From Blastococcus aurantiacus (lineage in GTDB: Bacteria > Actinomycetota > Actinomycetes > Mycobacteriales > Geodermatophilaceae), in assembly GCF_900102425.1 (NCBI RefSeq), contig NZ_FNBT01000005.1:1-64000 (forward strand): DNA of 64,000 bases, in the 5' to 3' direction. The position numbers and the translations under genes are program-made. The notes below the pieces were generated by a model. The model did no database searches. It saw nothing but the letters and a program-made list of their open reading frames with translations, and had not been told where the DNA came from. Below are positions 14,835 to 24,098 of this stretch, piece by piece (position 1 is the stretch's first letter; the number at the start of each line of letters is the position of its first letter).

Positions 14835-15611
14835 GTGGGCTCCTCCGTCGTCGACCCGGATCTCCGGCTGGCCCTCGTCCTGCTCGCCCTCACCGCGCTC
14901 GCCGCAGCGGCCGGCCGGTTCTCCGGTCTCGGCGAGCAGCGCCCGGTCCTGGTCGCCGCGGTCCGGGCCACGGTGCAGCTGGCCGTCGTCTCCGCGGTGC
15001 TGCTCGCCGTGGTCGAGTCGCTGCTGCTCTCCGCGGCCTTCGTCCTCCTCATGACCGCCATCGCGTCGGTCACCGCGGCCGGACGGGTCAGCGGCCGGAC
15101 GCTGCGCGCCCCCGGTGCCCGCGACCGGCTGCTGGCGACCGCGCTGCCGATCACCGTCGGTGCCGCACCGGTCGTCCTGCTGGTGCTGGCCAGCGGGACG
15201 GTCCCCTTCCGGGGTGAGGCGGTCATCCCGATCGCCGGCATCCTCATCGGGGGCGCCATGACGGCGACCTCGCTGGCCGGACGGCGGCTGCACGAGGAGC
15301 TGGACTCCCGGCGCGGCGAGGTGGAGGCCGCGCTGGCCCTCGGGCTGCTCCCCCGCGACGCCGTCCTGTTCGTGCTCCGGCCCGCGGCGACCTCCGCCCT
15401 GATCCCGCCCCTGGACCAGACGCGCACCGTCGGTCTGGTGACCCTGCCCGGCGCCTTCGTCGGCGTGCTCCTGGGCGGCGGGACCCCGCTCGAGGCCGGC
15501 GCCGCCCAGCTGCTGGTGCTCCTGGGGCTCCTGGCCACCGAGATGCTGGCGGTCTGGGCCGTCACTGAACTCGTCGGGCGCGGGGCATTGCTGGAGGACG
15601 TCCCGCGTTGA
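14835..15611 (+). CDS. FetB/UPF0014-family ABC transporter permease
   Basis: The GTG at 14835 gives 258 residues with about six to seven membrane segments. Features of the FetB (UPF0014) family are visible: VRATVQLAVVSAVL near the N-terminus, PIAGILIGGAMTATSLAGRRL near 140, the EVEAALALGL stretch where the partner ATPase would dock, and QTRTVGLVTLPGAFVGVLLGG in the C-terminal half. FetA/FetB of E. coli is linked to iron export and peroxide tolerance. No FetA-type ATPase is next to it here, which is unusual because the two normally form an operon. It may use an ATPase encoded elsewhere. Confidence 0.85.
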   Translation: MGSSVVDPDLRLALVLLALTALAAAAGRFSGLGEQRPVLVAAVRATVQLAVVSAVLLAVVESLLLSAAFVLLMTAIASVTAAGRVSGRTLRAPGARDRLLATALPITVGAAPVVLLVLASGTVPFRGEAVIPIAGILIGGAMTATSLAGRRLHEELDSRRGEVEAALALGLLPRDAVLFVLRPAATSALIPPLDQTRTVGLVTLPGAFVGVLLGGGTPLEAGAAQLLVLLGLLATEMLAVWAVTELVGRGALLEDVPR

Positions 15612-15717
15612 GCCGTCCAGACATCTCACAGAGATCCTCCAGCCGGGCGCCAGTGCGCGGCAGGACAGTGGGACCGTCGCGCCGGCCGGATGGCCGCGCG
15701 GAGGGAGGAGAGGACCA

Positions 15718-17169
15718 GTGAGCGAAACCGGATCGCCGGGTCACACCGGACCGGTCGGGCCCGCGGAGGGCTCCGGCCAGCAGCCGGGAGGCCCCGACCG
15801 CACGCCGACCGCTCCGCAGCCGTCCTACGGGCAGCCGAGCACCAACCAGCCCTACGGGCCTCCGGCCGGGCAGCAGCCCTACAGCGGGACGCCGTACGGA
15901 CAGCCCTACGGCCGGTCCCCCTACGCGCCGCCCCCGCCCGGATCCCCGCCTCCCGGGCAGCCCTACTGGGGCCCGCCACGCATGCCGACCACCCCCGTCC
16001 CGAACCCCTCCGGCGGGCTGCCGCCCGGCGCCGCGCCGGCCGATCCGGGCGCGTTCGCCGCGCCGGCCCGCCGCAGCGGCCGGCTCAGGACGGGGCTGGC
16101 CGGGCTCGTCGCCGGCGCGCTCATCGGCGGTGCCGCCGGCGCGGGCGTCGCCACCCTGGACGACGACGGCGGCCGGTCGGGCTCCTCGCCGGTCGCCGCG
16201 CAGAGCGTGGTCATCGAGAACCCCGAGTCGGCGACGACGGCCACCGCGGCCGCCGCCAAGGCCGCGCCGAGCGTGGTCACCGTCTACGTGACCAGCCGGT
16301 CCAGCGCGGGCAGCGGCTCCGGCGTCGTCCTCACCGAGGACGGCTACGTGCTCACCAACAACCACGTGGTCGCCGGCGAGGACGGCAACGCCGGGACGGT
16401 CCAGGTCCGCACGGCCGACGGCACGCTGTACGACGCCGAGGTGGTGGGCACCGACCCGTCCGCCGACATCGCCGTGGTCAAGCTCGCGGACGCCTCGAAC
16501 CTCACCCCGGCCACCTTCGCCGACTCCGACGACGTCCAGGTCGGCGACGTCGCGGTCGCCATCGGTGCTCCACTGGGCCTGTCCAACACCGTCACCGACG
16601 GCATCATCAGCGCCACCGGGCGGGCCGTGCAGACCGGTTCCTCGCAGGACGAGGCGACCGTCATCGACGCCATCCAGACCGACGCGGCGATCAACCCGGG
16701 CAACTCCGGCGGCGCCCTGGTCAACGGCGCCGGCGAGGTGATCGGCATCAACACCGCGATCGCGACGGTCGCGTCGGGCAGCTTCGGCGGCGAGGCGCAG
16801 AGCGGCAACATCGGCGTCGGCTTCGCGATCCCGAGCAACACCGCCAAGCGGATCGGCGACGAGATCCGGGAGACGGGCAAGGCGAGCCGCGCCTTCCTGG
16901 GCGTCAGCTCCCGCACCGCCGCCCAGGGCCAGAACACCGAGGTCGGCACGGGCGCGGAGGTCGTCTCGGTGGAGCCCGACAGCGCCGCCGAGGACGCCGG
17001 CCTCGCGGTGGACGACGTCGTCGTCGCGGTGGGCGACCGACCGATCACCACCTCCACCGAGCTGACCGCCGCGGTGCGCAGCGAGGCCCCGGGCGCGACG
17101 ATCGAGCTCACCGTCCGGCGGGGCGGCGACGAGCGCACGGTCGAGGTCACCCTCGGTTCCACCGGCTGA
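15718..17169 (+). CDS. HtrA/DegP-family membrane-anchored serine protease with PDZ domain
   Basis: The GTG at 15718 follows a strong GGAGGAGAGGA site. Of 483 residues, the first 120 are a Pro/Gly/Tyr/Gln-rich cytosolic tail (repeated QPYG). A membrane segment follows at about 125-147. The trypsin-like domain has the triad H216 (TNNHVV), D250 (ADIAVVKL) and S330 (NPGNSGGAL). A PDZ domain occupies about 390-480 (FLGVSSR, then VEPDSAAEDAGL). This is the [15 protein letters not shown] PepD/HtrA layout, acting outside the membrane on misfolded envelope proteins. Such genes are often under envelope-stress control, but no regulator is adjacent. The DUF445 gene starts 44 bp downstream. Confidence 0.95.
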   Translation: MSETGSPGHTGPVGPAEGSGQQPGGPDRTPTAPQPSYGQPSTNQPYGPPAGQQPYSGTPYGQPYGRSPYAPPPPGSPPPGQPYWGPPRMPTTPVPNPSGGLPPGAAPADPGAFAAPARRSGRLRTGLAGLVAGALIGGAAGAGVATLDDDGGRSGSSPVAAQSVVIENPESATTATAAAAKAAPSVVTVYVTSRSSAGSGSGVVLTEDGYVLTNNHVVAGEDGNAGTVQVRTADGTLYDAEVVGTDPSADIAVVKLADASNLTPATFADSDDVQVGDVAVAIGAPLGLSNTVTDGIISATGRAVQTGSSQDEATVIDAIQTDAAINPGNSGGALVNGAGEVIGINTAIATVASGSFGGEAQSGNIGVGFAIPSNTAKRIGDEIRETGKASRAFLGVSSRTAAQGQNTEVGTGAEVVSVEPDSAAEDAGLAVDDVVVAVGDRPITTSTELTAAVRSEAPGATIELTVRRGGDERTVEVTLGSTG

Positions 17170-17213
17170 CGCCCAGGCGGGAAGGGCGGGCGAGGGTCCC
17201 TAGGCTCGGCGAC

Positions 17214-18494
17214 GTGCCGGAACCTCGACCGTCCCTCCCGCTGGTCGGCTCGCTCGACGACCCGCAGCGGGCCCGCGACCTGGCCCGGATGAAGCGGCTG
17301 GCCACCGGGCTCTTCCTGCTCGCGGCGGCCGTCTTCGTCGTCTGCGTGCTGCTCGGGCCCGAGCGCGGCGCCTGGGTCGGGTACGTCCGGGCCACCGCGG
17401 AGGCGTCCATGGTGGGCGCCCTGGCCGACTGGTTCGCCGTCACCGCCCTCTTCCGGCACCCCCTGGGGCTGCCGATCCCGCACACCGCGATCATCCCGCG
17501 CAAGAAGGACCAGATCGGCGAGAGCCTGGGCACCTTCGTCCAGGAGAACTTCCTGACCCGCGCGGTGGTCGAGGAGAAGCTCGGCACCATCGACGTCCCC
17601 GGCCGGCTCGGCGCCTTCCTGGCCTCACCGGGCCGGGCCGAGCGCCTCTCCGGGGACGCCGCCGCGGCCCTGAGCGCGGTCACCGAGCTGCTCCGCGACG
17701 AGGACCTCGAGCCCGCCGTCGCCGCGCTGGTGCAGCGCAAGCTGCACGACACCCCCGCCGCACCGGCCCTGGCCCGGGTCCTGGAGCTCGTCGTCGACGG
17801 CGACCGGCACCAGGAGGTGCTCTCGGCGGCGATGCGGCTGCTGTCCCGGTTCCTCGAGGAGAACCGGCTGGTCTTCCGCGCCCAGCTCGGCGACGCCTCC
17901 CCCGCCTGGGTGCCCGACTGGGTCGACGACCGGGTGTTCGACCGCGCGTTCGCCGGCATCCAGCGGTTCTTCGACGAGGTGGGTGCCGACCCCCGGCACG
18001 AGCTGCGCCGGTCCTACGACGTCCGCCTGCGGGCCTACGTCGAGGCGCTGCGCACCGACCCGGGGACGGCGACCCGTGTCGAGGCCCTCAAGAAGGAGCT
18101 GCTCGAGCACCCCGCGGTGCGCACCTGGTCGGGGTCGCTGTGGTCGAACGCGAAGACCGCCGTCCTCACCGCCGCCGCCGACCCCGGATCGGAGCTGCGC
18201 GCCCGGGTCACCGAGCTGGTCCTGCACGGTGCCCGGCTCCTGGAGTCCGACCCGACCGTGCGCGAGCTGGTGCAGCGGCACTCGCGCACGATCGCCGGTT
18301 ACCTGGTGGAACGGTTCTCCGGCGACCTCGCCGACCTGGTGAGCAGCACGGTCGCCCGGTGGGACACCGACGAGACCAGCCGCCGGATCGAGCTGCAGGT
18401 CGGCCGCGACCTCCAGTGGATCCGCGTCAACGGCACCGTCGTCGGCGGGCTGGCGGGCCTGGTCATCTACACCGTGGCCCAGCTGATCGGCTGA
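17214..18494 (+). CDS. DUF445-family membrane protein
   Basis: The GTG at 17214 gives 426 residues. The N-terminal part has one long membrane segment (about 30-50), followed by the family signature GYVRATAEASMVGALADWFAVTALFRHPLG and IPHTAIIPRKKDQIGESLG. A long helical domain occupies about 90-400, and a second membrane helix ends the protein (GGLAGLVIYTVAQLIG). This is the layout of the YjiN-like DUF445 family, whose role is unknown. It starts 44 bp after the HtrA gene and probably shares its transcript, hinting at an envelope role. Confidence 0.88.
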   Translation: MPEPRPSLPLVGSLDDPQRARDLARMKRLATGLFLLAAAVFVVCVLLGPERGAWVGYVRATAEASMVGALADWFAVTALFRHPLGLPIPHTAIIPRKKDQIGESLGTFVQENFLTRAVVEEKLGTIDVPGRLGAFLASPGRAERLSGDAAAALSAVTELLRDEDLEPAVAALVQRKLHDTPAAPALARVLELVVDGDRHQEVLSAAMRLLSRFLEENRLVFRAQLGDASPAWVPDWVDDRVFDRAFAGIQRFFDEVGADPRHELRRSYDVRLRAYVEALRTDPGTATRVEALKKELLEHPAVRTWSGSLWSNAKTAVLTAAADPGSELRARVTELVLHGARLLESDPTVRELVQRHSRTIAGYLVERFSGDLADLVSSTVARWDTDETSRRIELQVGRDLQWIRVNGTVVGGLAGLVIYTVAQLIG

Positions 18495-18506
18495 ACGCGG
18501 CGGCCC

Positions 18507-18938
18507 TCAAGGCGTCTGGATGTAGTCGACGAGCTGGCGGCGCTCCTCCTCCAGCTCGTCGAGCCGCGCCTTGACGACGTCGCCGATCGAGACGATGCCG
18601 ACCAGCGCGCCGTCGGCGACGACGGGGACGTGCCGCACGCGGTGGTCGGTCATCGTCCGCGCGAGGGCCTCCACGTTGGCGTCCGGCGGGCAGACGTGCA
18701 CGTCCGCGGTCATCACGCTGGACACGGGGGCGGCGAGCAGGTCGGCGCCGCGCGCGTGCAGGCCGCGGGCGACGTCCCGCTCGGAGACGATGCCGTCGAC
18801 CCGGCGGCCGTCGGAGGAGACGACCAGCGCACCGATGCCCTTCGCCGCCAGCAGCGCGAGGGCGGACCGGACGCTGGCCGACCCGTCCACGGTGGCCACC
18901 TCGGGATCCTTGTGGCGGAGCAGTTGGCTGATCTGCAC
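18507..18938 (-). CDS. Two-CBS-domain protein
   Basis: The GTG at 18938, with GAGGAGG 5 bases upstream, gives 143 residues. Two tandem CBS domains are readable: VATVDGSASVRSALALLAAKGIGALVV with DGIVSERDVARGL (about 14-60), and MTADVHVCPPDANVEALARTM with HVPVVADGALVGIVSIGDVVKARL (about 75-125). Such stand-alone proteins bind adenine nucleotides and act as energy or redox sensors; the partner is unknown. It is convergent with the DUF445 gene, 12 bp apart. Confidence 0.9.
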   Translation of the reverse strand: MQISQLLRHKDPEVATVDGSASVRSALALLAAKGIGALVVSSDGRRVDGIVSERDVARGLHARGADLLAAPVSSVMTADVHVCPPDANVEALARTMTDHRVRHVPVVADGALVGIVSIGDVVKARLDELEEERRQLVDYIQTP

Positions 18939-19003
18939 GAGGTCCTCCTCGGGGCGGTGGCCGGGAGTGTGCTCCTCCTTACGCCCCGAGGGCAATGCCC
19001 CGC

Positions 19004-19963
19004 TCAGCGGCGTGCGGCCGCCGCGGCGTAGAGGGCGATGCCGGCGGCGACGCTGACGTTGAGGGACTCGGTGTCGCGGTCGATGGGGATGCGCACCACG
19101 ATGTCGCACTTCTCCCGGACCAGCCGCGACAGGCCGGTGCCCTCGGCGCCCACGACCAGCGCCACCGGGTCGGCGAAGCCGTCGTACTCGTGCAGGTCGA
19201 CGTCGCCGTCGCCGGCCAGGCCCACGGTCTGCAGCCCGGCGTCCTGGTAGGACCCCAGCGTGCGGGCCAGGTTGACCGCGCGGGCCACCGGGATCCGGGC
19301 CGCTGCTCCGGCGCTGGTGCGCCAGGCCGATGCCGTCATGCCGACGGCGCGGCGCTGGGGGACGACGACGCCGTGGGCGTCGAAGGCGGCCGCGGAGCGC
19401 ACCACGGCACCGAGGTTGCGCGGATCGGTCACGCCGTCGAGCGCGACCAGCAGCGGCGGGCGCCCGGAGTTGCGGGCCAGGTCGATCAGGTCGTCCGGGT
19501 GCGCGTAGTCGTAGGGCGGCACCTGCAGGCCGATGCCTTGGTGCAGGGCCCCCTGGGACATCCGGTCGAACTCGGCCTTGCCCACCTCGAGCAGCGGCAG
19601 CCCTCGGTCGGCGGCCAGGCCCAGCGCCTCGGTGATCCGCTCGTCGGTGGCCCGGGCGGTGTCGCCGGTGACGACGTACAGCGCCGTCGCGGGGATCCGC
19701 GCGCGCAGCGCCTCCACCACCGGGTTGCGGCCGAGCAGGAGCTCGGGTGCCTCCTCGGCGCGCTGGCGGGCGCGGGTCCGCTCGGCGCGCTGCCGCTCCG
19801 CGGCCTGCGCCTTGCGCTGGGCGGGGTGGCCGTAGCGCTCGGCGGCGGGCGGGGTCGCCCCGCGGCCGGCCAGCGACCGGCGGTTCTTGCCGCCGGTGCC
19901 GGCCGAGGCCGTCTTCTTGCCTGCGCCGGTCGTGCGGCCGCGGCGCTGGCTGTTGCCGGCCAT
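19004..19963 (-). CDS. rlmB: 23S rRNA 2'-O-methyltransferase RlmB (TrmH family)
   Basis: The ATG at 19963 gives 319 residues and overlaps the cysS stop by one base (TGATG). The first 65 residues are a Lys/Arg/Gln-rich low-complexity tail. The substrate-binding domain follows ([22 protein letters not shown], 75-96). The SPOUT knot carries the three motifs: [29 protein letters not shown] and the final [12 protein letters not shown]. RlmB methylates the 2'-O of a guanosine in 23S rRNA domain V (G2251 in E. coli). The cysS-rlmB pairing is common in actinobacteria and firmicutes. Confidence 0.93.
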   Translation of the reverse strand: MAGNSQRRGRTTGAGKKTASAGTGGKNRRSLAGRGATPPAAERYGHPAQRKAQAAERQRAERTRARQRAEEAPELLLGRNPVVEALRARIPATALYVVTGDTARATDERITEALGLAADRGLPLLEVGKAEFDRMSQGALHQGIGLQVPPYDYAHPDDLIDLARNSGRPPLLVALDGVTDPRNLGAVVRSAAAFDAHGVVVPQRRAVGMTASAWRTSAGAAARIPVARAVNLARTLGSYQDAGLQTVGLAGDGDVDLHEYDGFADPVALVVGAEGTGLSRLVREKCDIVVRIPIDRDTESLNVSVAAGIALYAAAAARR

Positions 19964-21363
19964 CAGCGGGTCAGCTCCCATCGGGGTCCGTGCGGGGTGT
20001 CCTCGACGGAGACGCCGAGGGTGGTGAGCTGGTCGCGGATCGCGTCGGCGGCGGCGAAGTCCTTGCGCGCCCGGGCGGCCTGGCGCTGCTCGAGCGCGAG
20101 CGCCACCAGTCCGTCGGTCGCCTGCGCGAGCCGTTCGTCGGAGCCGGAGGCCCACTGCGGGTCGAGCGGGTCCAGCCCGAGGACGCCGAGCATGGCGCGG
20201 ACCGAGCCGAGCGTGCCTGCGACGGCGCGGTCGTTCCCGTCCGCCAGGGCGGTGTTGCCTTCGCGCACCATCTCGTGGATCGCGGCAACGGCGGCGGGCG
20301 TGCCGAGGTCGTCGTCCAGTGCGTTGGTGAAGTCCGCACAGAGCACGGCGGCACCCGCGTCGGGACCCACCCGATCGGCTGCGCGCTTCACGAACGACTC
20401 GATCCGCCGGTACCCGGCGGCCGCCTCGTCGAGCGCGGCGTCGGTGAACTCGATCATCGACCGGTAGTGGGGGGCCACGAGGTAGTAGCGCAGCTCGACC
20501 GGGCGGACGCGCTGCACGACCTCGTCGACCAGCGCGGTGTTGCCCAGCGACTTGCTCATCTTCTCGCCGCCGAGGGTGACCCAGCCGTTGTGCATCCAGT
20601 AGCGGGCGAAGCCGTCGCCGGCAGCGCAGGACTGGGCCAGCTCGTTCTCGTGGTGCGGGAAGCGCAGGTCCAGACCGCCGCCGTGGATGTCGAACTCGGA
20701 CCCCAGGTACTTGCCGACCATCGCGGAGCACTCGAGGTGCCAGCCCGGGCGGCCGCGACCCCAGGGCGTGTCCCACGACGCGGTCTCGGGCTCGCCCTGC
20801 TTGTGCCCCTTCCACAGCGCGAAGTCGCGGGGGTCGCGCTTGCGGTCGTCGGTGTCGGTGTCGCCCGCGGACTGCAGGTCGTCGAGCCGCTGGCCGGTGA
20901 GCGCCCCGTACTCGGGGAAGGAACGGACGTCGAAGTAGACGTCGCCGTCCACGGCGTAGGCGTGCCCGGCGTCGATCAGCCGCTGCATCAGCACGATCAT
21001 CTCGGGGATGTGCCCGGTGGCCCGCGGCTCGTACGTGGGGGGCAGGACGCCCAGGACGGCCAGTGCCCGGGTGGCGGCGAGCTCGTTGTCGTACGCCCAG
21101 GCCCACCACGGGACGCCGTGCTCGGCCGACTTGGCGAGGATCTTGTCGTCGATGTCGGTGACGTTCCGGACGTAGGTGACGTCGAGCCCGCCCTGCATCA
21201 GCCACCGTCGCAGCACGTCGAAGGCGAGCGCGGCGCGGATGTGGCCGATGTGCGGGCGGCCCTGCACGGTGAGACCGCAGACGTAGACGGACGCCTCACC
21301 GGCACGCAGGGGCGTGAAGTCGCGGACCGCACGGGCGGCCGTGTCGTACAGGCGGAGGCTCAC
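19963..21363 (-). CDS. cysS: Cysteinyl-tRNA synthetase
   Basis: The 466-residue class I synthetase shows the HIGH-type motif [17 protein letters not shown] near residues 37-52 and the KMSKS motif in [11 protein letters not shown] near 262. The zinc-binding cysteine in the N-terminal VYVCGLT and the HLECSAM segment near 210 match CysRS. It charges tRNA-Cys in the cytosol. The C-terminal SYFGER-like helical domain is present. It starts 10 bp after ispF ends and overlaps rlmB, so ispD-ispF-cysS-rlmB is likely one transcript, perhaps with carD. Confidence 0.96.
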   Translation of the reverse strand: MSLRLYDTAARAVRDFTPLRAGEASVYVCGLTVQGRPHIGHIRAALAFDVLRRWLMQGGLDVTYVRNVTDIDDKILAKSAEHGVPWWAWAYDNELAATRALAVLGVLPPTYEPRATGHIPEMIVLMQRLIDAGHAYAVDGDVYFDVRSFPEYGALTGQRLDDLQSAGDTDTDDRKRDPRDFALWKGHKQGEPETASWDTPWGRGRPGWHLECSAMVGKYLGSEFDIHGGGLDLRFPHHENELAQSCAAGDGFARYWMHNGWVTLGGEKMSKSLGNTALVDEVVQRVRPVELRYYLVAPHYRSMIEFTDAALDEAAAGYRRIESFVKRAADRVGPDAGAAVLCADFTNALDDDLGTPAAVAAIHEMVREGNTALADGNDRAVAGTLGSVRAMLGVLGLDPLDPQWASGSDERLAQATDGLVALALEQRQAARARKDFAAADAIRDQLTTLGVSVEDTPHGPRWELTR

Positions 21364-21373
21364 TGCTGGGAGT

Positions 21374-21895
21374 CTACGGAGTGCGAGGAGCCGCTTCCGC
21401 CTGCGGAGAGCCCGTCTCCCCCGTCCGGACCACCAGCGCGGTGGCGATCGCGGCCCGGCCCTCCCCGCGGCCGGTCAGGCCCAGCCCGTCGGTGGTGGTG
21501 GCGGTGACGCTCACCGGGGCGCCCAGCGCGGCCGACAGCACCGCCTCGGCCTCGGCCCGGCGCGGTCCGACCTTGGGGCTGTTGCCGATCAGCTGCACCG
21601 ACGCGTTGCCGACCTGCCAGCCTGCGGCGGCCAGCACGTCGCGGACGTGTGCGAGGACGTCGGCGCCCCGGGCGCCGGCCCAGCGCGGGTCGTCCGTGCC
21701 GAGCAGCCCGCCGATGTCACCCAGCCCGGCCGCGGAGAGGACGGCGTCGGTCAGCGCGTGCGCGACGACGTCGCCGTCGGAGTGCCCGGCGCAGCCGTCG
21801 ACCCCCGGCCACTCGAGTCCGGCGAGCCAGCAGGTGCGGCCGGCCTGGACGGGGTGGACGTCGGTGCCGGTGCCGACGCGGGGCAGGGCGCTCAC
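21374..21895 (-). CDS. ispF: 2-C-methyl-D-erythritol 2,4-cyclodiphosphate synthase
   Basis: I place the start at the GTG at 21895, inside a GTGA overlap with the ispD stop; a GTG 3 bases earlier is equally in frame. The product has 173 residues. The metal-binding D-x-H of the family is TGTDVHPV. The [25 protein letters not shown] block matches the active-site signature, and [18 protein letters not shown] closes the fold. IspF makes the cyclic diphosphate in the non-mevalonate isoprenoid pathway and works as a trimer. Adjacent ispD supplies the preceding steps. The tail after VVRTGE is short and Ala/Pro-rich. Confidence 0.96.
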   Translation of the reverse strand: MSALPRVGTGTDVHPVQAGRTCWLAGLEWPGVDGCAGHSDGDVVAHALTDAVLSAAGLGDIGGLLGTDDPRWAGARGADVLAHVRDVLAAAGWQVGNASVQLIGNSPKVGPRRAEAEAVLSAALGAPVSVTATTTDGLGLTGRGEGRAAIATALVVRTGETGSPQAEAAPRTP

Positions 21896-22578
21896 CACAC
21901 GGGCTCCCGGGCGTCACCGGCACGCAGGACGAGCTCGGCCAGGGTGAGGTCGTGGGCGACGGTGACCTTCGCGCACAGGTCGTCGCCGGCCACGGTGGCC
22001 ACCGGCACGCCCGCCCTGCGCACGACCGCGGCGTCGTCGGTGAGCTCGGCGTCGGCCTCGAGCCCGGCGTAGGCCGCCTCGAGCGTCGCGCGGTCGAAGC
22101 CCTGCGGGGTCTGGACCCTGCGCAGCGGGGCGCGCGGCACGGTGTCGGTGACCAGGCCGTCGGCGTCGACCAGCACCGTGGTGTCGACGACGGGAAGGAC
22201 CGGGACCACCGCGGGAGCGCCGGCGGCGAGCGCGTCCAGCACCCGCGCGATGACCGCGGGCGGGGTCAGCGGGCGCGCGGCGTCGTGCACCAGCACCGCG
22301 GTGGCCGCCGGGCCCACCGCGGCCAGGCCCGCGCGCACGGAGGCGGTGCGGGTGGCGCCGCCGTCCACGACGACGACCCCGGCGGGCAGCGCGGCCTCGA
22401 ACTCGGCTCGCTGCGCAGGCGGCACCACGACCACCACCTCGGCGACGCCGCCGTCGAGCAGGGCGTCGACCGCCCGGCACACCAGCGGGCGGCCCGCGAG
22501 GGGCACCAGCGCCTTCGGCAGATCGGCCCCCAGACGCGAACCACTCCCGGCCGCTGCGACGATCGCTGCAGCGTGCAC
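21892..22578 (-). CDS. ispD: 2-C-methyl-D-erythritol 4-phosphate cytidylyltransferase
   Basis: This 228-residue protein starts at GTG 22578. The nucleotide-binding loop [29 protein letters not shown] is the IspD signature. The other motifs are [10 protein letters not shown] near 97 and [20 protein letters not shown] near 148. It couples CTP to methylerythritol phosphate. The stop codon overlaps the start of ispF, which catalyses a later step, so the two are translationally coupled. carD starts 41 bp upstream of this gene on the same strand, the classic [15 protein letters not shown] carD-ispD-ispF order. Confidence 0.96.
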   Translation of the reverse strand: MHAAAIVAAAGSGSRLGADLPKALVPLAGRPLVCRAVDALLDGGVAEVVVVVPPAQRAEFEAALPAGVVVVDGGATRTASVRAGLAAVGPAATAVLVHDAARPLTPPAVIARVLDALAAGAPAVVPVLPVVDTTVLVDADGLVTDTVPRAPLRRVQTPQGFDRATLEAAYAGLEADAELTDDAAVVRRAGVPVATVAGDDLCAKVTVAHDLTLAELVLRAGDAREPVW

Positions 22579-22619
22579 GGGAGTGGTCCGGATGTCTCGA
22601 GCGCTCAGGGCGGCCCTGT

Positions 22620-23102
22620 TCAGCTGGCGAGGACCTCGTCGAGCAGGATCTCGGCCTTGTCCTCGTTGGTGCCCTCGGCGAGCGCGAGCTCGCTGACGAG
22701 GATCTGCCGGGCCTTGGAGAGCATGCGCTTCTCCCCCGCCGACAGGCCACGGTCCTTGTCCCGGCGCCAGAGGTCGCGGACGACCTCGGCCACCTTGTTC
22801 ACGTCACCCGAGGCCAGCTTCTCGAGGTTGGCCTTGTAGCGGCGCGACCAGTTGGTCGGCTCCTCGGTGTGCGGGGCGCGGAGCACCTCGAACACCTTGT
22901 TGAGGCCTTCCTGGCCCACGACGTCGCGAACACCGACGATCTCTGCGTTGTCCGCGGGGACGCGGACGGTGAGGTCGCCCTGGGCGACCTTGAGCACGAG
23001 GTATGCCTTCTCGACGCCCTTGATGGTGCGCTGCTCGATCGCCTCGATCAGTGCGGCACCGTGATGCGGATAGACGACGGTCTCGCCGACAGTGAAGCCC
23101 AT
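22620..23102 (-). CDS. carD: CarD-family RNA polymerase-binding regulator
   Basis: The 160-residue protein begins [20 protein letters not shown], the Tudor-like RNA polymerase beta-binding domain of CarD (about 1-60). The C-terminal helical DNA-binding domain follows, with a conserved tryptophan in [18 protein letters not shown]. In mycobacteria CarD stabilises the RNA polymerase open complex, especially at rRNA promoters, and is essential. The ATG has an upstream GAAAGGGG-type site. Co-location with ispD-ispF-cysS-rlmB is as in Mycobacterium. It is divergent from the UbiA-family gene, with 124 bp between starts. Confidence 0.95.
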   Translation of the reverse strand: MGFTVGETVVYPHHGAALIEAIEQRTIKGVEKAYLVLKVAQGDLTVRVPADNAEIVGVRDVVGQEGLNKVFEVLRAPHTEEPTNWSRRYKANLEKLASGDVNKVAEVVRDLWRRDKDRGLSAGEKRMLSKARQILVSELALAEGTNEDKAEILLDEVLAS

Positions 23103-23226
23103 GTGAATGTGACCCCTTTCGCTGTTCCCAGACTACCACGGCAGACTGACCCACCGGACCCGGCCGGTGTCGCAAAGGCGCAGGTCAGAAGGCAGGTCCG
23201 TCCTCCGGCGAGGGGTTGACACAGGC

Positions 23227-24081
23227 ATGGCTGATGTGCGTGCACGGGGCCCGCGGGCGGGTCTCGGGCCGGCCCTGGCGCGCGCCACGCACCCCGGCCC
23301 GGCGGTCGCGGTGACCCTCGTCGGGACGCTGCTGGCGGTCGCGGCGGGCACCGGCCCCGGCCGCACCGCACTCGTCTGCGCGGCTGTATTCGCAGGTCAG
23401 CTGTCCATCGGGTGGAGCAACGACTGGCTGGACGCCGATCGGGACCGCGCCGTCGCGCGGGCGGACAAGCCCGTGGTGCAGGGTGCGGTCGAGCCCCGGC
23501 TGCTGCGCACCGCGGCGCTCTCGAGCCTCGTCGCCGCCGTCGTCCTCTCGCTGCTCCTCGGGGTGGTGCCCGGGCTGCTGCTACTGGTCCTGGTGGCCAG
23601 CGGATGGGCCTACAACGGCGGCCTGAAGCGCACCGCGGCCTCCGGATTGCCCTACGTGACCGGTTTCGGGGCGCTGCCGGCCGGCGTGGTCGCCGCGGCA
23701 CCGGGCACGCCCGCGGCACCGTGGTGGCTGGTCGCCGCCGGGGGCGCCCTGGGCGCGGCGGCCCACCTGGCCAACGTCGCGCCGGACATCGAGGACGACC
23801 TGGCGACGGGGGTCCGCGGTCTGCCGCACCGCCTCGGCCCGGTCCCCTCGGCCATCACCTGCGCGGTGCTCCTGCTGGGCGCCTCCCTCGTGCTGGTCCT
23901 CGGCCCGGACGGGCCGCCGACCCCCGCGGGGTGGGCCGGGCTCGTCGTCGCGGTCCCCGCCGCCGTCGTCGCCGCGCTGGCCGGCACCTCCCGCGCCCGC
24001 CGGCTGGCCTTCCCCGCCGTGATGCTGCTGACCGTGCTCGACGTCGTCCTGCTGCTCACGGGCGGCGCCGGCCTCACCTGA
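23227..24081 (+). CDS. UbiA-family prenyltransferase
   Basis: The ATG at 23227 gives 284 residues; a GTG at 23236 is also possible. Seven to nine membrane segments are apparent. The first aspartate motif is WSNDWLDADRDRAVARADKP (N-D-x-x-D-x-x-x-D) near residues 60-79. The second is DIEDDLATGVRGLPHRLG near 192. These bind the magnesium diphosphate of an isoprenoid donor. The acceptor is unknown; related proteins make menaquinone, heme O, or arabinan precursors. It lacks the full sequence character of MenA or CtaB. It is convergent with the photolyase gene (17 bp). Confidence 0.9.
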   Translation: MADVRARGPRAGLGPALARATHPGPAVAVTLVGTLLAVAAGTGPGRTALVCAAVFAGQLSIGWSNDWLDADRDRAVARADKPVVQGAVEPRLLRTAALSSLVAAVVLSLLLGVVPGLLLLVLVASGWAYNGGLKRTAASGLPYVTGFGALPAGVVAAAPGTPAAPWWLVAAGGALGAAAHLANVAPDIEDDLATGVRGLPHRLGPVPSAITCAVLLLGASLVLVLGPDGPPTPAGWAGLVVAVPAAVVAALAGTSRARRLAFPAVMLLTVLDVVLLLTGGAGLT

Positions 24082-24098
24082 AAGAGGACGTCACGCGG

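Noticed and set aside
15690-17213. Open frame upstream of the DUF445 gene suggesting a 934-residue fusion
   Set aside because: That part overlaps the HtrA gene in a different frame and has Arg-rich shadow composition; the DUF445 protein starts at GTG 17214.
19004-21205. A 733-residue minus-strand fusion across rlmB and cysS
   Set aside because: The upper part is out of frame with cysS and Arg-rich; rlmB begins at ATG 19963 with a TGATG junction.
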